Origin: Dioscorea cayenensis subsp. rotundata
Lineage: Eukaryota; Streptophyta; Magnoliopsida; Dioscoreales; Dioscoreaceae
Direction of reading: 5' to 3'
DNA length: 64,000 nt
NCBI RefSeq assembly: GCF_009730915.1
Contig: NC_052482.1
Coordinates: 21,437,912-21,501,911, forward strand
In this document: positions 38,238-50,539 of the stretch, piece after piece
Position numbering within the stretch: the stretch's first letter is position 1
Layout of the letters: each line of letters starts with the position of its first letter
Translations under genes and position numbers: made by a program
Notes under the pieces: model-generated
Told to the model about the DNA's origin: nothing
Database searches by the model: none
Seen by the model: only the letters and a program-made list of their open reading frames with translations

Positions 38238-38741
38238 GTTCATTGATATTTGAGAGCAGATACTTGTTCTTTTAAGTCATTAGTTAATAGTGAGATTATG
38301 AAAACTGAGTGTTAGTTTATTGTGATCTTTTATATACAATAAGAAAATAATGTCAGGAGATTGATTCAAAATATGTTCAAATGTCTGATTAACCTCTTAA
38401 TGAGATGCACTCTCCGGTTTGATAGGTTGCCATAGAAGATGTGAACCTTATTTTCTTGTATGCATATAATATTGATTGATTGTTCCATCACTTGTTCATT
38501 GGTATTTTAGACCAGTAATTGTTATTTTAAGTGCCTAGTTGATACTGAGATTATGAATGTAGTGTTAGTTTGTTATGATCTTCTATATATATATATATAT
38601 ATATATACAATGAACAAATTAATGTCAGGGGATTGATTTGACTTGTGTTCAAATGAGTGGTGCTCTGATTAGGCTCTGAATAAGATGCACTTTCTGGTTA
38701 AATAGGTTTTCGTAGATGATGTGAATATTATCTTTCTGTGA
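38238..38741 (+). repeat. Diverged tandem duplication, two units of about 225-250 bp
   Basis: Unit 1 (38238-38460) and unit 2 (38493-38741) share ordered blocks: GTTCATTG, 'ttgtt.ttttaagt', 'gagattatgaa', GTGTTAGTTT, TAATGTCAGG, GATTGATT, 'gttcaaatg', 'aagatgcact/gagatgcact' and GATGTGAA. A (TA)n tract precedes unit 1 and another is embedded in unit 2. The duplication may have grown by exchange at these tracts. Confidence 0.8.
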
Positions 38742-39404
38742 GTTTGTGATAAGTGATTTAGTGGATCTTAACTATTGGAAGAATTTCTGTTTTTTTTTTA
38801 AAATTTTTTTTAATTTCCAAGTCTCCTCTTTTGTGTGTTTCTGGTTCAAACAATCAATCAGTTTTCGGTCTTCTTTTGTAGTTATTTTAGGAGGAAATAG
38901 GTTTTTTTTCATTTTGATCAGTTTTCGCATACAATGAGGGTTGTATGCGAATGATATTTTAAATTTGAATATATATAATTTGAATTGTGTGAGGATGAAC
39001 TGGTAATGATATATATTTGATAAGGAATGAAATTTGTTTGTATTATTCTTTGTATTTTGAGAATGGATTTGTATTTTACTTTTATGAATTACTGTGAGGT
39101 TCACGTCCTGTATATTAGTATTACTAGTGATCAAAACCGAAAGCCCTTTCTTCTTGAAGATTGAACTTTCTAGCACTAGTAATATTGTATTTTTAAGGTT
39201 GCTGTCTGTTACTCATGATTCTTAACTGCTATCCTTGTTCATTGCACATATCATTGCCATTGTAGATTTGATATAAGATTCCAAAATTTTGGATCATTTC
39301 TTTTGATTTGGCATGTAAATCAAACATAGTTGGTGTATGCTGACTTGGATAACTCTTTTATTTATGGATGAAGGTTAGTTAAGCTTGCGCTCGGAGTTTT
39401 AGCA

Positions 39405-40593
39405 ATGGCAGCTACTTGTCTTTGTGATGTTGTTGCTCTGAAGGGTCGAATTCATAGAAACATTGGAATACCTGCTATTTGTGAAATATCATCAGGATGT
39501 TTTATGGGAGAAAGGAATCAATTAATTTCGGCTTGGCTATTCCGGACCAATCAGAAACGCTTGATGACCAGAAGCAGAAGAGTGCAAGACAGGAGTAAGA
39601 AGAAAAGGATCCATGATCTTGAGATAGCAACCGAACGGTGGAAAGTAGTATCTAAACTGCTGGTCATGATGGAAATTCTCAGAAAGGAACCCGAGCAAAT
39701 AGCATTGTTAAGAAGATTAGAACAGTATCGGCAGCAAATTAATTTGAAAAAGCCGGATAAAGTTTCAGACTTCATTCACAAGTCCCCCGAGATTTTTGAA
39801 TTATATCGGGACAAGAATGGGGTTGTTTGGTGTGGACTTACAAAGCGAGGAGAAGGTCTTGTAGAGGAAGAAACTCGGCTTTTGGAAGAGCACTTGGGAA
39901 ACACAGTTGAGTATGTGACTAGATTGTTGATGATGTCTGTAAATAAAAGGCTTGCGCATTTTAGGCGGGACTTGGGTCTTCCTTATGATTTGAGGAACAA
40001 ATGGATCCATATGTTTCCGGAGCATTTCAGGGTTATAAAAATAGATGATGTTGAATACTTGGAGCTAACGTCTTGGAATCCTTCTTGGGCAGTTACAGAG
40101 TTGGAGAAGAAATCGGTTGCCGGGGCAAGTTCCGAGCTTCACTCTCTAGGAGTACTCACCTTCCTTAATAAAAATGGATAAATCACAAATTTATTGAAAA
40201 GGAAATAAATCAAGCTAGTACAGTACAAGCAGATAATGAAAAAAATAAACAAGGACGCTCACCAGAGATGAAGCACAAACACAATTAAAGTCTGAAAAGA
40301 AAAAAAAAAAGACAAAGATAAACAACAGTTTTGTGGACGAAAGTCACCAACAGGGAACTCAAGTCTACAAAAACTATAAAAGACTGAGCTCCATTCCAGA
40401 TTAGGGATTGATTCTGGGTCACCGGTATTGTTTGAACCCCTAGCACTGAGAAAACTCACCCTTCCATTTCCAATGAAGTTCCCTCTTGAACTCCAGGAAA
40501 ATTTTTAGAGATGGTGGAAGAACAGAACACTTTCAAAAGAGGCCTTATCTATCTCCTTATGCTGAGGCACGAGATCTTAGTCCCGGTCAAAAT
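39405..40593 (+). pseudogene. PORR-domain (plant organelle RNA recognition) gene, interrupted and 3'-truncated
   Basis: PORR proteins bind organelle RNA and promote group II intron splicing. The open frame from ATG 39405 matches the family for about 250 residues: a possible transit segment, the basic run RSRRVQDRSKKKRIHDLEIA, KKPDKVSDFIHKSPEIFELY, VTRLLMMSVNKRLAHFRRDL, GLPYDLRNKWIHMFPEHFRV and YLELTSWNPSWAVTELEKK. At 40154-40465 it is broken by a 289-bp retroposon with an 11-12 bp duplicated target, which ends the frame at 40181. Beyond it the same gene resumes: LPFPMKFPLELQENF, then EHFQKRPYLSPYAEARDLSP. An extra T at 40502-40506 shifts the frame there. Similarity stops at about 40593, so the last 100 or so residues of the family are missing. 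A truncated 258-residue product could still be made, but loss of function is likely. Confidence 0.85.
40165..40453 (-). mobile_element. Non-LTR retroposon (5'-truncated LINE or SINE) inside the PORR gene
   Basis: The 289-bp insert lies between direct repeats ACTCACCTTCC (40154-40164) and ACTCACCCTTCC (40454-40465). These correspond to one stretch of the uninterrupted PORR coding sequence. Read on the minus strand, the insert ends ATAAATTTGTGATTTATCC and then an A/T-rich tail, resembling the 3' end of plant L1-type LINEs. Near its minus-strand 5' end is GGGGTTCAAACAA, which resembles a Pol III B box, so a SINE is the alternative. A 66-codon minus-strand frame inside it (40259-40459) has no recognised homology. 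Confidence 0.75.
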
Positions 40594-41933
40594 GTCTCTT
40601 GTTAATCATTAATAGAGAGATTTCAAGATCAAGATGGATCTTGAAATATAAATGGTAAGGAATGTAAAACCATATTAAAAAAAAAAACCTATTATTTGTT
40701 TAAATTTAATAATTTATCACAATAAAAAGTATTTTCTAAAAGAATGCAAAGTTTTAGTTGTTTTTCAATTAAAGAAACAAAAAAATAGGTAACTTTCGAA
40801 GTGCAGATGAAAGGGAAAAAACCACACTATCTAATAAATAATTATATATCTTACTTTTTAAGTGTGGGTTCATTGAATTTATAGCCTTATCTCCAAAATC
40901 ACTTTTGACTACATGCTATTAATTCCATTATAATTATTTCATAGAGAAAAAAAAAAAGGTCATATTTTTCTCTTATAATTAATTTTATAATTCAATCCAA
41001 TTTATTGCGTTATGATTTGATTTCTTTAAAAAAAGATATTTTATCTGCCATTAACAATTACAGTGTCTAAATGCAATTGTTTTTTATTTTAATAGTATTT
41101 TTAAAATGATTCTCATTACAGGAACAAGAATTGAATCTTTATTTCATTTATTGTGTTGCTACTTTTTTTGTTTGTCAAAATAAAAATATAAATATCTGAT
41201 GATAAGGTTCATATTCTGCTACATTTGGAAGGAATTATGGTATTCATGCTTGTGGTTGTAATAGAGCATTAGATTTTTTTTATAAAAAATAAAAAATAAA
41301 AAATAAAAATAATGATAAATAAAAAATCATTGGATTGTTGCAAGTGCCATTACAATCAGTTTCTCATCAGAAATGGTTGGCTGTGGTCCTGTTTTTGCTG
41401 CTAAAAGTTAAGCAAAACATGGTCCTATCAAATTACCGTAACCTAAACTGAATAAAATATCAGGCATGATTCATGAATTACAGTCTTGTAACTCAGAAAA
41501 TCATACAACATTAAAATTCCACCAAGAATGATCACTAAACAATGAATTAAGATGAGGAAAAAAAACACAAAGACAAACATAATGTGCAAACCATATCATT
41601 ATACTGGATAAAAGGGAACAAAAAAAGATGCAGAAATCACTACTTGATCATGATACATTGAGAAGAACATTTGAAGTTTGGTGCTGATAAGAGAACTTTC
41701 GCTCAAAATTTTTTGTCTTGTATTGCAAAGGGAAAGATTACTCAAAAAAATTGGTGTGGTATCTGTAATGTGCCGAATGGAAGAACCTTGTGAGATTTTT
41801 CGGTTCCACCTTATTGAGTACAGGAAATGAATATATTCGTGTATTAAAAGAAGAAGCAATCGTGTGAATTATTGCTATATTTTTCCTCAAGTAATCGAGT
41901 TACCTCCTTGTAAAAAGAATCTATACATATCTG
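40594..41933. other. AT-rich spacer between the PORR pseudogene and the DUF506 gene
   Basis: About 1.3 kb with homopolymer and AAAAT runs (41281-41325) and no recognised gene. The 3' UTR of the minus-strand DUF506 gene lies at the right end. The minus-strand frame at 41599-41859 lacks family resemblance. Confidence 0.55.
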
Positions 41934-44736
41934 TTAGCTGCTGAGTAAGGACGGTCGTCGCCTGTCGAATTTTACTCTCCGGTTCTTGTCATTCTTTATG
42001 GGTTTCAATAACCGATCAGATTCGATTTCCGACTGGAGTGATCCTCTTAACCTCCTTAAATGTCCGATGCACTGTTTGTGATGAGAAGAGCTGCAGCCAG
42101 GTCTTGCAGGTTTATCACTGCCGTGGTTTCTTTCGTACTTAGAATGCCACTTAGATTGCAGATAAGCCAGTGATCTCCATGGAGGCAATGGCATGGAATT
42201 CTGCTTAAGAGAAAATTTGGCTGCTTCAACCATGGCTTGCAAGAATTGTTCTAGTCTGGCCTGGGAACCAACATAGACTACTGGGAGAGAAGCCAAGATT
42301 GCATCATAAGATTCAACAGCGCGTGCTATTTCGAAGTGGCTCCGAAAGTCAATGTCAACAATCAAGCGATCCGAACCTCCAATATTGCCATTGACAATCA
42401 CATCAATGTATTCATGATCACCTACGAAGAAAAAAAAATTTTGTGAGGGGAAACAAATTCCAAATCTCGGATCTGTCAGTGAGAATGGTTCATGGACATA
42501 AATAGTTATATGTTCTGTAAACATAAACAGTCTAAAACTTCAAAGTGGCAATACCTCCGGGAACTTTGCCACTGCCCTGCCATTTGGATGTGCATACAGC
42601 AGCATCATAACCAGAGAGTCTCAGAAGCTTTACAAGAAATTGTCGAATGCAGCTGGCATTGCATTGTCCCTCCTTCGCATAATGAAGGTCAGTCTCGTTC
42701 ATAGAGAGCAGAAGAGAATGAACAGTTGACAACAAATTGCACTCATGTTGATCCATTGCATGCTTATATAACTATATATACACACAAAAAAAAAAATCAA
42801 TTAATGAGAATATTTTAATTGTTAATTGAACAGTAAAATATCTACGAAATAATTACATCAGATGGTAGACTAATAGGTTAAAGTCTCATTAAAACTAATC
42901 AATAAACAGAATAAGCTTGTGAAGTTAGATAACGTTTAGGCAGATCTATATCAATCATTAGAGGTCAGTAAAACATCCAATATTTATGCAAATAAAAAGC
43001 AAAACTGATAGGACAAGCTAATTATAATTTTATAAAAGATTATTCATCCACAAAAAAAAAAAAAAATAAATAATAAAAAATTAAACCTTACATTATGAGA
43101 ATGAAACTCTCATAACAAGGATAAATAAAGGTGTAAGATTAGTGGGACCACAGAAGAATAAATCCTACAGACAAGAGAATCATGGTGATGATGACTTCAA
43201 AGAATAAATAAAGGTGTCAATAAACTCACATATCAATCAACTAAGCTGCCTAAATTAAAAAGAATATAACAAAGAAAGCCTGATACTTTTGCCCCACGCC
43301 AAGACCTACAGTCAGGACGGTGATAATGAGTTCAAAGTTTGAACTCAAGACCTTAGAACTAGATGTCAATCCCCTAAAAGCTAAGGAGTTAAACTCCACC
43401 CCCACCTCCACGAGAAGAAAAAAAAAAAGGATAAAGGATAACCCACAAATATTCTACATCTTTTAGAAAGAATGATAAGAACAACTTGTTCTGCACTTGA
43501 TGCTTCCTTAAAGAGACTTCCTTTAGTCTTCCTACATAGATGGCTCACAACAATCGCCAGGCCACGTACATAATGGCTGGGCACAATCACATTAATCCTC
43601 AATTAACAGCCAACGTAACATACAGAAAGCATATTAGGCTTGGGTCCAGAAGTTGTGGTTCACTTTTCTAACAAAGAGCCCTCAAAAGTTCTTAAAGACA
43701 CACCAGGCCACATAAAGAAAGAGATCAGATTCTTGTTCTTACTCCAAAACAACAACCAGAATATCAATCCAGGACATTCAAAGTTTCAAGACATTACTTA
43801 AGAACATGAACCAGAGAATAAGCAATACCATCGTAAAATTTTATTAAAAATATTAATCAATTGAGCCTCTTGGTTAAGTAGCATACATATCATAAAGAGC
43901 AGAGAGACAACTCAAACTAACAACTACCGTCAAATTTAGACATTAAATCCCCAATTCAGTTTGTGACTGTTTGTCATATCCAATTTCTCTGTTTCACGCC
44001 AACAAACTTTTTCACATCCTTTTGATTCACTCGTCAAACACAAGATATGATTACCATAAAAAAGTTACTTAAAAGAATGATAAATTGTTCAACCAAAAGT
44101 CAAAACCGCTGAATTAAGCAAGCAAAAAAACATAATAAAATAAAATAAGAATTCCAAATTATGTTTTAGCTTAAAATTGATACAAAGAGTAGAGTTCCCT
44201 GCAACGTTTTTAGAAAAACAACTTTCATCTAAAGCAAACATAAAAAGCATGATCAAAATGAACAAAAATGATAGAGCATATAGAAGCAACAACAAAAACT
44301 CCGAAAACTTTCAAAAAAACCCTAGAAAGGGGGAGATAATCAAAGACGAACTAACCGAAACCGTCTCAGCGAGCTGGCCGAGATCCGTATACCCAGAATC
44401 GCTATCACTGCTGTACCTCGACTCCGCTCCACCACTCCCGTTCTCCAGGAAATCACTGACCATCATCGCCAAATCATGCTCACTCTCATGGCTAAACCCG
44501 CCGATCTGGCCAACGAATTCTCCACCGCCCTCAGTACCAGCAACCCTCACCCAAAGGTCCCCAGCCGCCGCACAGATCCGACAATCCCCATCCCCACCTC
44601 CTCCTCCCCTCCCCGCCGGCACCCTCACCGGCCGCCCTTTCCCAAACGCCGGCGGCGACCTCCCGGCTCCTTCAATAAACCCCATCTTCATCGATCGAAA
44701 CCGAATAGCAGGATCAATAATCCCCAATCCCTCCAT
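41934..44736 (-). CDS. DUF506 (PDDEXK-like superfamily) protein
   Basis: This plant-specific DUF506 family is distantly related to PDDEXK nucleases. Some Arabidopsis members (the RXR proteins) repress root-hair growth. Three exons on the minus strand: 44736-44362, 42771-42555 and 42421-41934, phases 0 and 1, giving 359 residues. Exon 1 encodes a variable Gly/Arg-rich start and an acidic Ser-rich segment (SRYSSDSDSGYTDLGQLAE). Exon 2 has the conserved helix region with IRQFLVKLLRLSGYDAAVCT and KWQGSGKVPGG. Exon 3 has HEYIDVIVN, RLIVDIDFRSHFEIARAVES, the LPVVYVG strand and the FLQAMVEAAKFSLKQNSMPL helix, then a basic tail. I chose ATG 44736 because the downstream ATGs (44688, 44682) would shorten a plausible N-terminus, but these starts remain possible. 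Intron 1 is 1.6 kb. Confidence 0.9.
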
Positions 44737-46979
44737 CAAACACCAATGAATTCAACCCTTGCTCGTCTCATCCAACCCCTAATTCATCAATTAATACCAA
44801 AACAAAGCCAGAATTTTTTCAAATTAACATCCAAAAATCCATCCAAATTCTTCAAAAACCAAAACCAATCCTCTTTCTTTAATAAAATTTCAATCTAAAA
44901 ACAAAAAAACAAAGAATCCCAACCTCATTCTCCGATCCAAATGGGCGGAAGAAGGATGGAAAGCCCGCTCACAACCCAAAAGGATGAGAAACGCGAAGGC
45001 TTCGGCGAACATCCTCTATATATACTCCAAGGTAATCATGAAAAGACGAAACTACCCTTGGATTTCATCCACCGTGAAATCGCACCTTAATCCTCGGCGG
45101 GAAACAAAGGGGACGGTTCAAATTCACGGATGCGGATGATGAGAATTAATCTTGGCCGTTGATTTATAGGAATGGTTAGATGTAAACATCCGATGGTAAT
45201 TAGTTGCTTTCAAGGGTATTAATGACACTAATCTTGAGCATTAATTTTGGGTTTTTATAGGACCACACCACTAGTGCTAAGTGGTCCTCTTGCTGGATTT
45301 TAAATTTTGAATTCATTTGAAACTTTTTTTTTAATTATTTTTTTAAAATAAATGCGACTTTTCCAATAAACTTCATTAATTTTTTTAATAAATATGAAAA
45401 TTACATATGCATCCTTTTCAAGTTTTTCTTGGCACTCTATATTTTTTTAAGCTAGACACTAGAGATATTTACATGTGTCTACCTTAAATAACTTAATTAA
45501 TTTAATATCCAAACTCATACATGCATAAAATAACAGTAATTATGAAAATAAAATTTATTATAATATAATAAATACAAATATGAGAATTAGTAGTGTTTGT
45601 AGGGGTATATACATATAAAAACATAATAAAAAAAATTTCCTATTTAATAAATCCAATAGTAATTAAGAAAGCGCGTTATTATAGATTAAATTTGGAGTCG
45701 ATGATTCCGTAGCAAAATGAAGTCCAAGTACAAAGGGGGGTTATTTTGGTAAATTTGAATTGGGATTGAAATGGATAACTTGGCGACCAAGTATTAGAGG
45801 TTGGAAAAGGGATGGGAAACGGGTGAAGATCACGGGGGGAATCGGGTACGACGTAACGGACACGAAAGTAAGGGAGCGGGTACGATTAACACGTGGACTC
45901 CTCTGATTTGATGGATTCCGGTTTGCTGGTCCGGTCCACGCGCTGCTGGTTCACGAGCAAATTACTGGTCCAAGGTTCCAATTTTTTGGCTCACATGTTT
46001 GTTATGAAGATTATGAATTAATTTTATTTATTTGACTTTATTATTAATATTATTATTGTTGTTGCTACTTTGAATGCATGAACACACGGATGAATGTTAA
46101 AACATTGGAGAAATAATTTAATAAAAAAGAGAGAGAGAGAATGATACCTTTTCTTTGGAATAAAAAAGGAAAAAAATATGCGCAAGTGGTTGTGTAATTA
46201 TACCCCTTAAATTTAAATTATATTAAAATTATAGAAAATACAAATATAAAGATCTTTCTCTCCTTAATGCAAGGCATGAAAAACTCAGTTATATGATTTT
46301 TTTTTTTTTGGATAAGTCAAAGAGAAGTGGTTATAGTAAAATGTTGTTTTTTTTGTATAGATGTTGCTAAAGTAGCTAGTTTTGTTTGAATAATGGAACA
46401 CTAACATATATAAGAATCAAACTAGACTACTAAAGAATGTTGTGTTACTAATAAATTCTCATATATTATGGCTAAAATATAAGCTTTGACCTGCAAGATG
46501 ATTCCTATGCTGCAAATTAAGATTAGGAATAACACTAATCACTTCATCACCATTAACTTTGCCTACCAACAGTTAAACATCAGGCAATTGTTTACATAAC
46601 AAGAAGAACAAGAAACCATTAACCTCCCAATTATTTGAGATAGGTTACATGTATACTCTCCTTCCATATGACTCTTTTGGGGGCCGAAAGACTAACTAAA
46701 CTCAAACAGATCATTTCGTAAAGTTTTTTCGCATATAATTATTTATTTATTGAAAAAAAAAATTATGCTCTAAACTAGCTTCGTTAATAAACGTTAAACA
46801 TGCGAATCAAACTTTGAGACATTTCATTAGTTTAACATAATTGTGTACCGGAAAATTAATGACTATAAAATGACAAGGAGTTTTCCTGCTTGCAAGAGAG
46901 CAATTTCTGATGGAGGAACCAGGTTGGATGGAGATGTCAGCAAAACTTGCAAGAAAATGCATAAGCATAATCTTCGTAT
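44737..46979. other. Spacer upstream of DUF506 and downstream of PSF2
   Basis: About 2.2 kb. The left part (44,740-45,030) holds the DUF506 leader and promoter. A short inverted repeat (AGGACCAC near 45260 and GTGGTCCT near 45281) and a G-box core CACGTGG at 45890-45896 in a locally GC-rich block are visible. The rest is AT-rich and ends in the PSF2 3' UTR. No gene was recognised. Confidence 0.5.
45016..45024 (-). promoter_or_regulatory. Candidate TATA box of the DUF506 gene
   Basis: On the minus strand TATATATAG sits about 280 bases upstream of the DUF506 start codon, in a less AT-rich setting than most of the spacer. This would give a leader of roughly 250 bases. Position and sequence fit a plant TATA box, but no transcript evidence is available. 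Confidence 0.55.
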
Positions 46980-49649
46980 TTATCTTGGCCTCAAATCTCG
47001 CTGAAAACACGGGAAATAGAAGTTAGAAGGTAATACTAAGGTTCTGATGTTTGAATATTCAATATAAAAACTAAGTTCACAGTCACTGTCATGAGAAGAT
47101 GGAATTGGTAGAAGGGTTATCTTTAAAGCAAACTAATGCATGATATTAGTGAATCACTCAACTTATAATGAGTTACGGATTACTGAATACAAAAATTAAG
47201 CAGCCGACTTACTCTGGGGCCACGGTCTGCGACTTGGGGCCGTCTGTTTCCCACCGCCTCTGGCTGCAGAATCATTTGTGGACTATCATGCTTGTAGAAA
47301 GCTTGTAAGGTTCTTATAATGAATGGCCGGACTATATTCACTTCCATTGCTGAAAGATTTTTGAGCTGCAAACAATACATTCGCCATAATTAACATTATA
47401 CATTGTTAGAACACCTAAAATTATCCTGCCTAGGCATTGATGGAGAACCAAGAGCGCCATTTAGCAGATGTGATGGGTGAGCACTTACCAATCCTTCAAT
47501 TGATGAAAAGTTCTTGTTAGCACTAGCAGTGGACAAGATAAAAAGACAGACTGAAGTTGGTCAAAGTACTCATGTTTATTAGTTAGTCAAGAATGAGGAG
47601 CATTATTTTAAAACAATGAGTGAGTATTTGCCACCCTTTTATTGATGATAACTTTTTGGTAGGAAGGAAAAGATAAAGAGATGATAAAGAGATCGGAACC
47701 AGCAGAGGTTGAAATATACATAGGTTTTACATGAAATGGATGAGAAACATGGAAATGCAGCAACTCAAGTAGGGGAATTTTATATCAGATTATGTAGATC
47801 ATGGGCAGATTACTAAAAATGAAAGTGGTGATGAGATAGAGACTGGTGATTGACATGTATCAGTCAGGAAATTTGGCACCATAAACCAATAAATTTTCAA
47901 CACAAGCATGGTTGGTTCACAACAGTTATGCACCTTTTTAACTTATTAGCTCCTAGTGTAGTTCAGGCTTTCAATTCAAGAACTGAATTTGCTTTTTAAA
48001 AAAAAAAAGTATGTTGTACGGTCAACATTAAATATTCCCACATACAAAAAGATAAAAACTACCAACAATTGAAATTGACAATTTGTCTGAGAAAAAATAC
48101 CTTCACTGCATGTGTTCTTCCAGATATCGACTCTAAACCACTTTCCACTTTATGAAATCTCACATCTCTGATGTCCTCAATCAAAGACCTCACCTAAGAA
48201 TAACAAATTCAGAATAAACTATGAATTAAAAGCGATATTCCAGTCAGCAAACATGCATCATCATTCAAAACTCACCATATATTCATCCGGAATATCATCA
48301 TGAGCACTGCAGACAGTATTAAATCATTCTGAATTCAAATATATAAAATGATGCAATGATGCAATGTATCTGAAAGGTGGAACTTGAAGCATACTGATCA
48401 AATAGAAGCCTTGAAATTTCAACATAATGAAAAGGCAGTGGCTGAAATTCTCTAGGAGACTCTCGCTCTGCTTCCAGGACCTGCGTCAGCCTCGCTGGCA
48501 AACAAAATATTTCCATAATATGCACTATGCTACTTTAGAATGTTTGAAATACAGTAAGAAGCCGCAAACATTATCAATACATAGCGCAACCAGAGTGCAT
48601 ATTAGAACAAGATATATAGATATATAGATATATATATATATATATAAACAAGTCTCACAATCGAGTAGCAAACTACTACCCATAGATGATAGTATCTATA
48701 ATAAAGTGGAAACATCACTAGCAGGAGTACTTGATCAAGTAACTAAAGCTTAACACAAAAGACATGAGAATTCAATGTCTAACCAAGATAATAGAAGAGC
48801 AACAGAACTCTTGTGAGAGAAATTCTAGAGACCTGAAGCCACATAATCTAGTCAGAACCTTAACTCCATAACAAAAGCATGAAATTGTCACATTCTCCAA
48901 CATTCATTCTCAATTTTCAAAAGATTGATAGCACAAAAATTATAATAATTTGTCTAGACTTAAGGTGTTAAAATGGCCAGTAATTCCTTAAATCACTCTG
49001 TCACTTCCTACAAAGACACCAAAATGGCGTATATCCATCCTGTGGATCATCTAATACAACTCAACTGAAACGCTAGCCAGATTAGCAACAGAAAGGAATA
49101 TGAAGACATGAATAAAGAGAGTTCTCACCAACTGACATCCATTCTGGATGACGAATAGCACATTTCCCTCGTCTCTTGAGGGCTACCGCAAGCCAAAGCG
49201 GCACTTGAGCAGCTATTTGTGGAAAGAATGGTCCAAAATCACCCTGGAAAAGCATCAATCCATGAACAAATTGGTGGAAAACAGTGAAAAATCATAATTT
49301 GCAGTCATATCTACACTTAAAACAATGATAATTCGTTAAAATAAGAAAAAAAAACAGTGATAATTCATGATCGGCATTCAGATCTACACCTAAACAATGA
49401 TAATTCATCAAAATAAGAAAATAAAAACTCATGGATATATTACGCATATCATGTTGAGAGCTTCCATCCTTATATTGGGGACGATCTCAATCGTCTCATC
49501 CTCTGCAAGAAACTCCACCTGAAAATCCAATTATCCCAAGTAAAGATGGCATCAAATGCTGGAAAAACATCGGATCAAAAGCCATGGAGATTGGAACATA
49601 CCTCTGGAGCTGTGAAGATGGAGAGCTGAGGATCGGATTGACCTGCCAT
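46980..49649 (-). CDS. PSF2: GINS complex subunit PSF2
   Basis: PSF2 is one of four GINS subunits, which form the CMG helicase with Cdc45 and MCM2-7 and are needed to start and elongate DNA replication. Eight exons on the minus strand: 49649-49602, 49518-49444, 49243-49129, 48494-48395, 48306-48276, 48193-48101, 47365-47213 and 47000-46980. All phases agree and yield 211 residues, the plant family length. The sequence starts [20 protein letters not shown]. Hallmarks are [80 protein letters not shown] and [20 protein letters not shown]. The C-terminus is basic ([18 protein letters not shown]). Exon 5 (31 bases) and exon 8 (21 bases) are microexons, the latter holding only the last six codons and stop. 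The frame is clean throughout. Confidence 0.95.
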
Positions 49650-50375
49650 TCCTCCTGGTTTGGATCGATCGAGAAATTTTGAAGAACAGTGTGCCCTAGA
49701 TTTGAGGGCGGTCTTCCTCCCAAAAACGTCTCGAAGGGGCGGGAATTCATCAAAAAATTTTAATTTTTTATTTAGCCCGTGTCAAATTTTACGATTGGTC
49801 CCTAAATAGTACTGAAATGTCATTTTTTAGTCCTTCAACAAACAAACACATTCCATATGTCCCTAAAATATTTTTATTTTTTATTAAAAAAATAATTTTT
49901 GGGTTTAAGAACCAAAATGAATATAAAATTATGGAATTAAAAATAAAATTAAAAACTTATATATCATATCAGAAGTGAGTTTATGATTTAATATTTATTA
50001 AATAATATTATTATATAATAGTCATAAACTTTTTACAATCATATTTTATTGAAAATAAAAATGCTTAATATGATATATGTATTTATAGAATATTAATAAA
50101 ATTATATATATATATATATATATTAAATCATAATAAACACACAAAACATAGAGGTTTTTTTTTTTTTACACAAATACGGTAGCCGGTTTTACAACTTGAG
50201 CATGGACCGAAAATTGAACATTCCTATGTGCCCTCTAAAATATATACCCAAGACAAGGAATTCATTTTTTTCTCTCTTTTTTATCCAACCGGATTGTATT
50301 TATTTATATTTATGACCCTTTATTTAAGCAACATCATTGCTCTTCTGAAATTTAAATAAAGTCTTGATGTGGATT

Positions 50376-50443
<68 letters not shown>

Positions 50444-50539
50444 TGTAGAATTTTTGAGGTAAAATTATGAGCAAACTTGTAATTAACCCTATAAAAAAAT
50501 TTCTTATAAATAAGACGTAACCCTTGACTGCGCACACAA
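49650..50539. other. AT-rich spacer upstream of PSF2
   Basis: It contains the PSF2 leader, 'ggtccctaaa/agtccttcaa/gtccctaaaa' strings of the kind found in degenerate plant repeats (49796-49868), (TA)n at 50104-50123 and the AAT/ATT palindrome reported separately. No gene is seen. Confidence 0.5.
50380..50442. repeat. (AAT)n-(ATT)n palindromic microsatellite
   Basis: About eleven AAT units run directly into about eleven ATT units, making a self-complementary tract of roughly 62 bases that could form a long hairpin or cruciform. Such a structure usually arises by slippage with strand switching. Assembly through it may be unreliable. Confidence 0.85.

Larger units (their letters stand above)
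35660..39404. other. AT-rich intergenic region with microsatellites and local duplications
   Basis: Nearly 3.7 kb with no recognisable gene. It contains (TA)n tracts at 37722-37742, 38200-38230 and 38588-38607 and two pairs of diverged local duplications reported separately. The 5' leader of the PORR-like sequence presumably begins near the right edge. Minus-strand open frames at 37048-37239 and 38772-39176 are low complexity and show no family resemblance. Confidence 0.55.

Noticed and set aside
38772-39176. 134-codon minus-strand frame rich in Lys/Asn/Ile
   Set aside because: Composition follows AT-rich sequence, there is no homology, and it is next to duplicated non-coding units.
44177-44898. 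Plus-strand Pro/Ser-rich frames of 190 and 140 codons
   Set aside because: They are antisense to the GC-rich DUF506 exon 1, whose minus-strand reading joins two conserved exons in phase.
45890-45896. G-box CACGTGG as a promoter element
   Set aside because: It is about 1.15 kb from the nearest start codon, and a single 7-base motif is weak evidence. It is only mentioned in the spacer entry.
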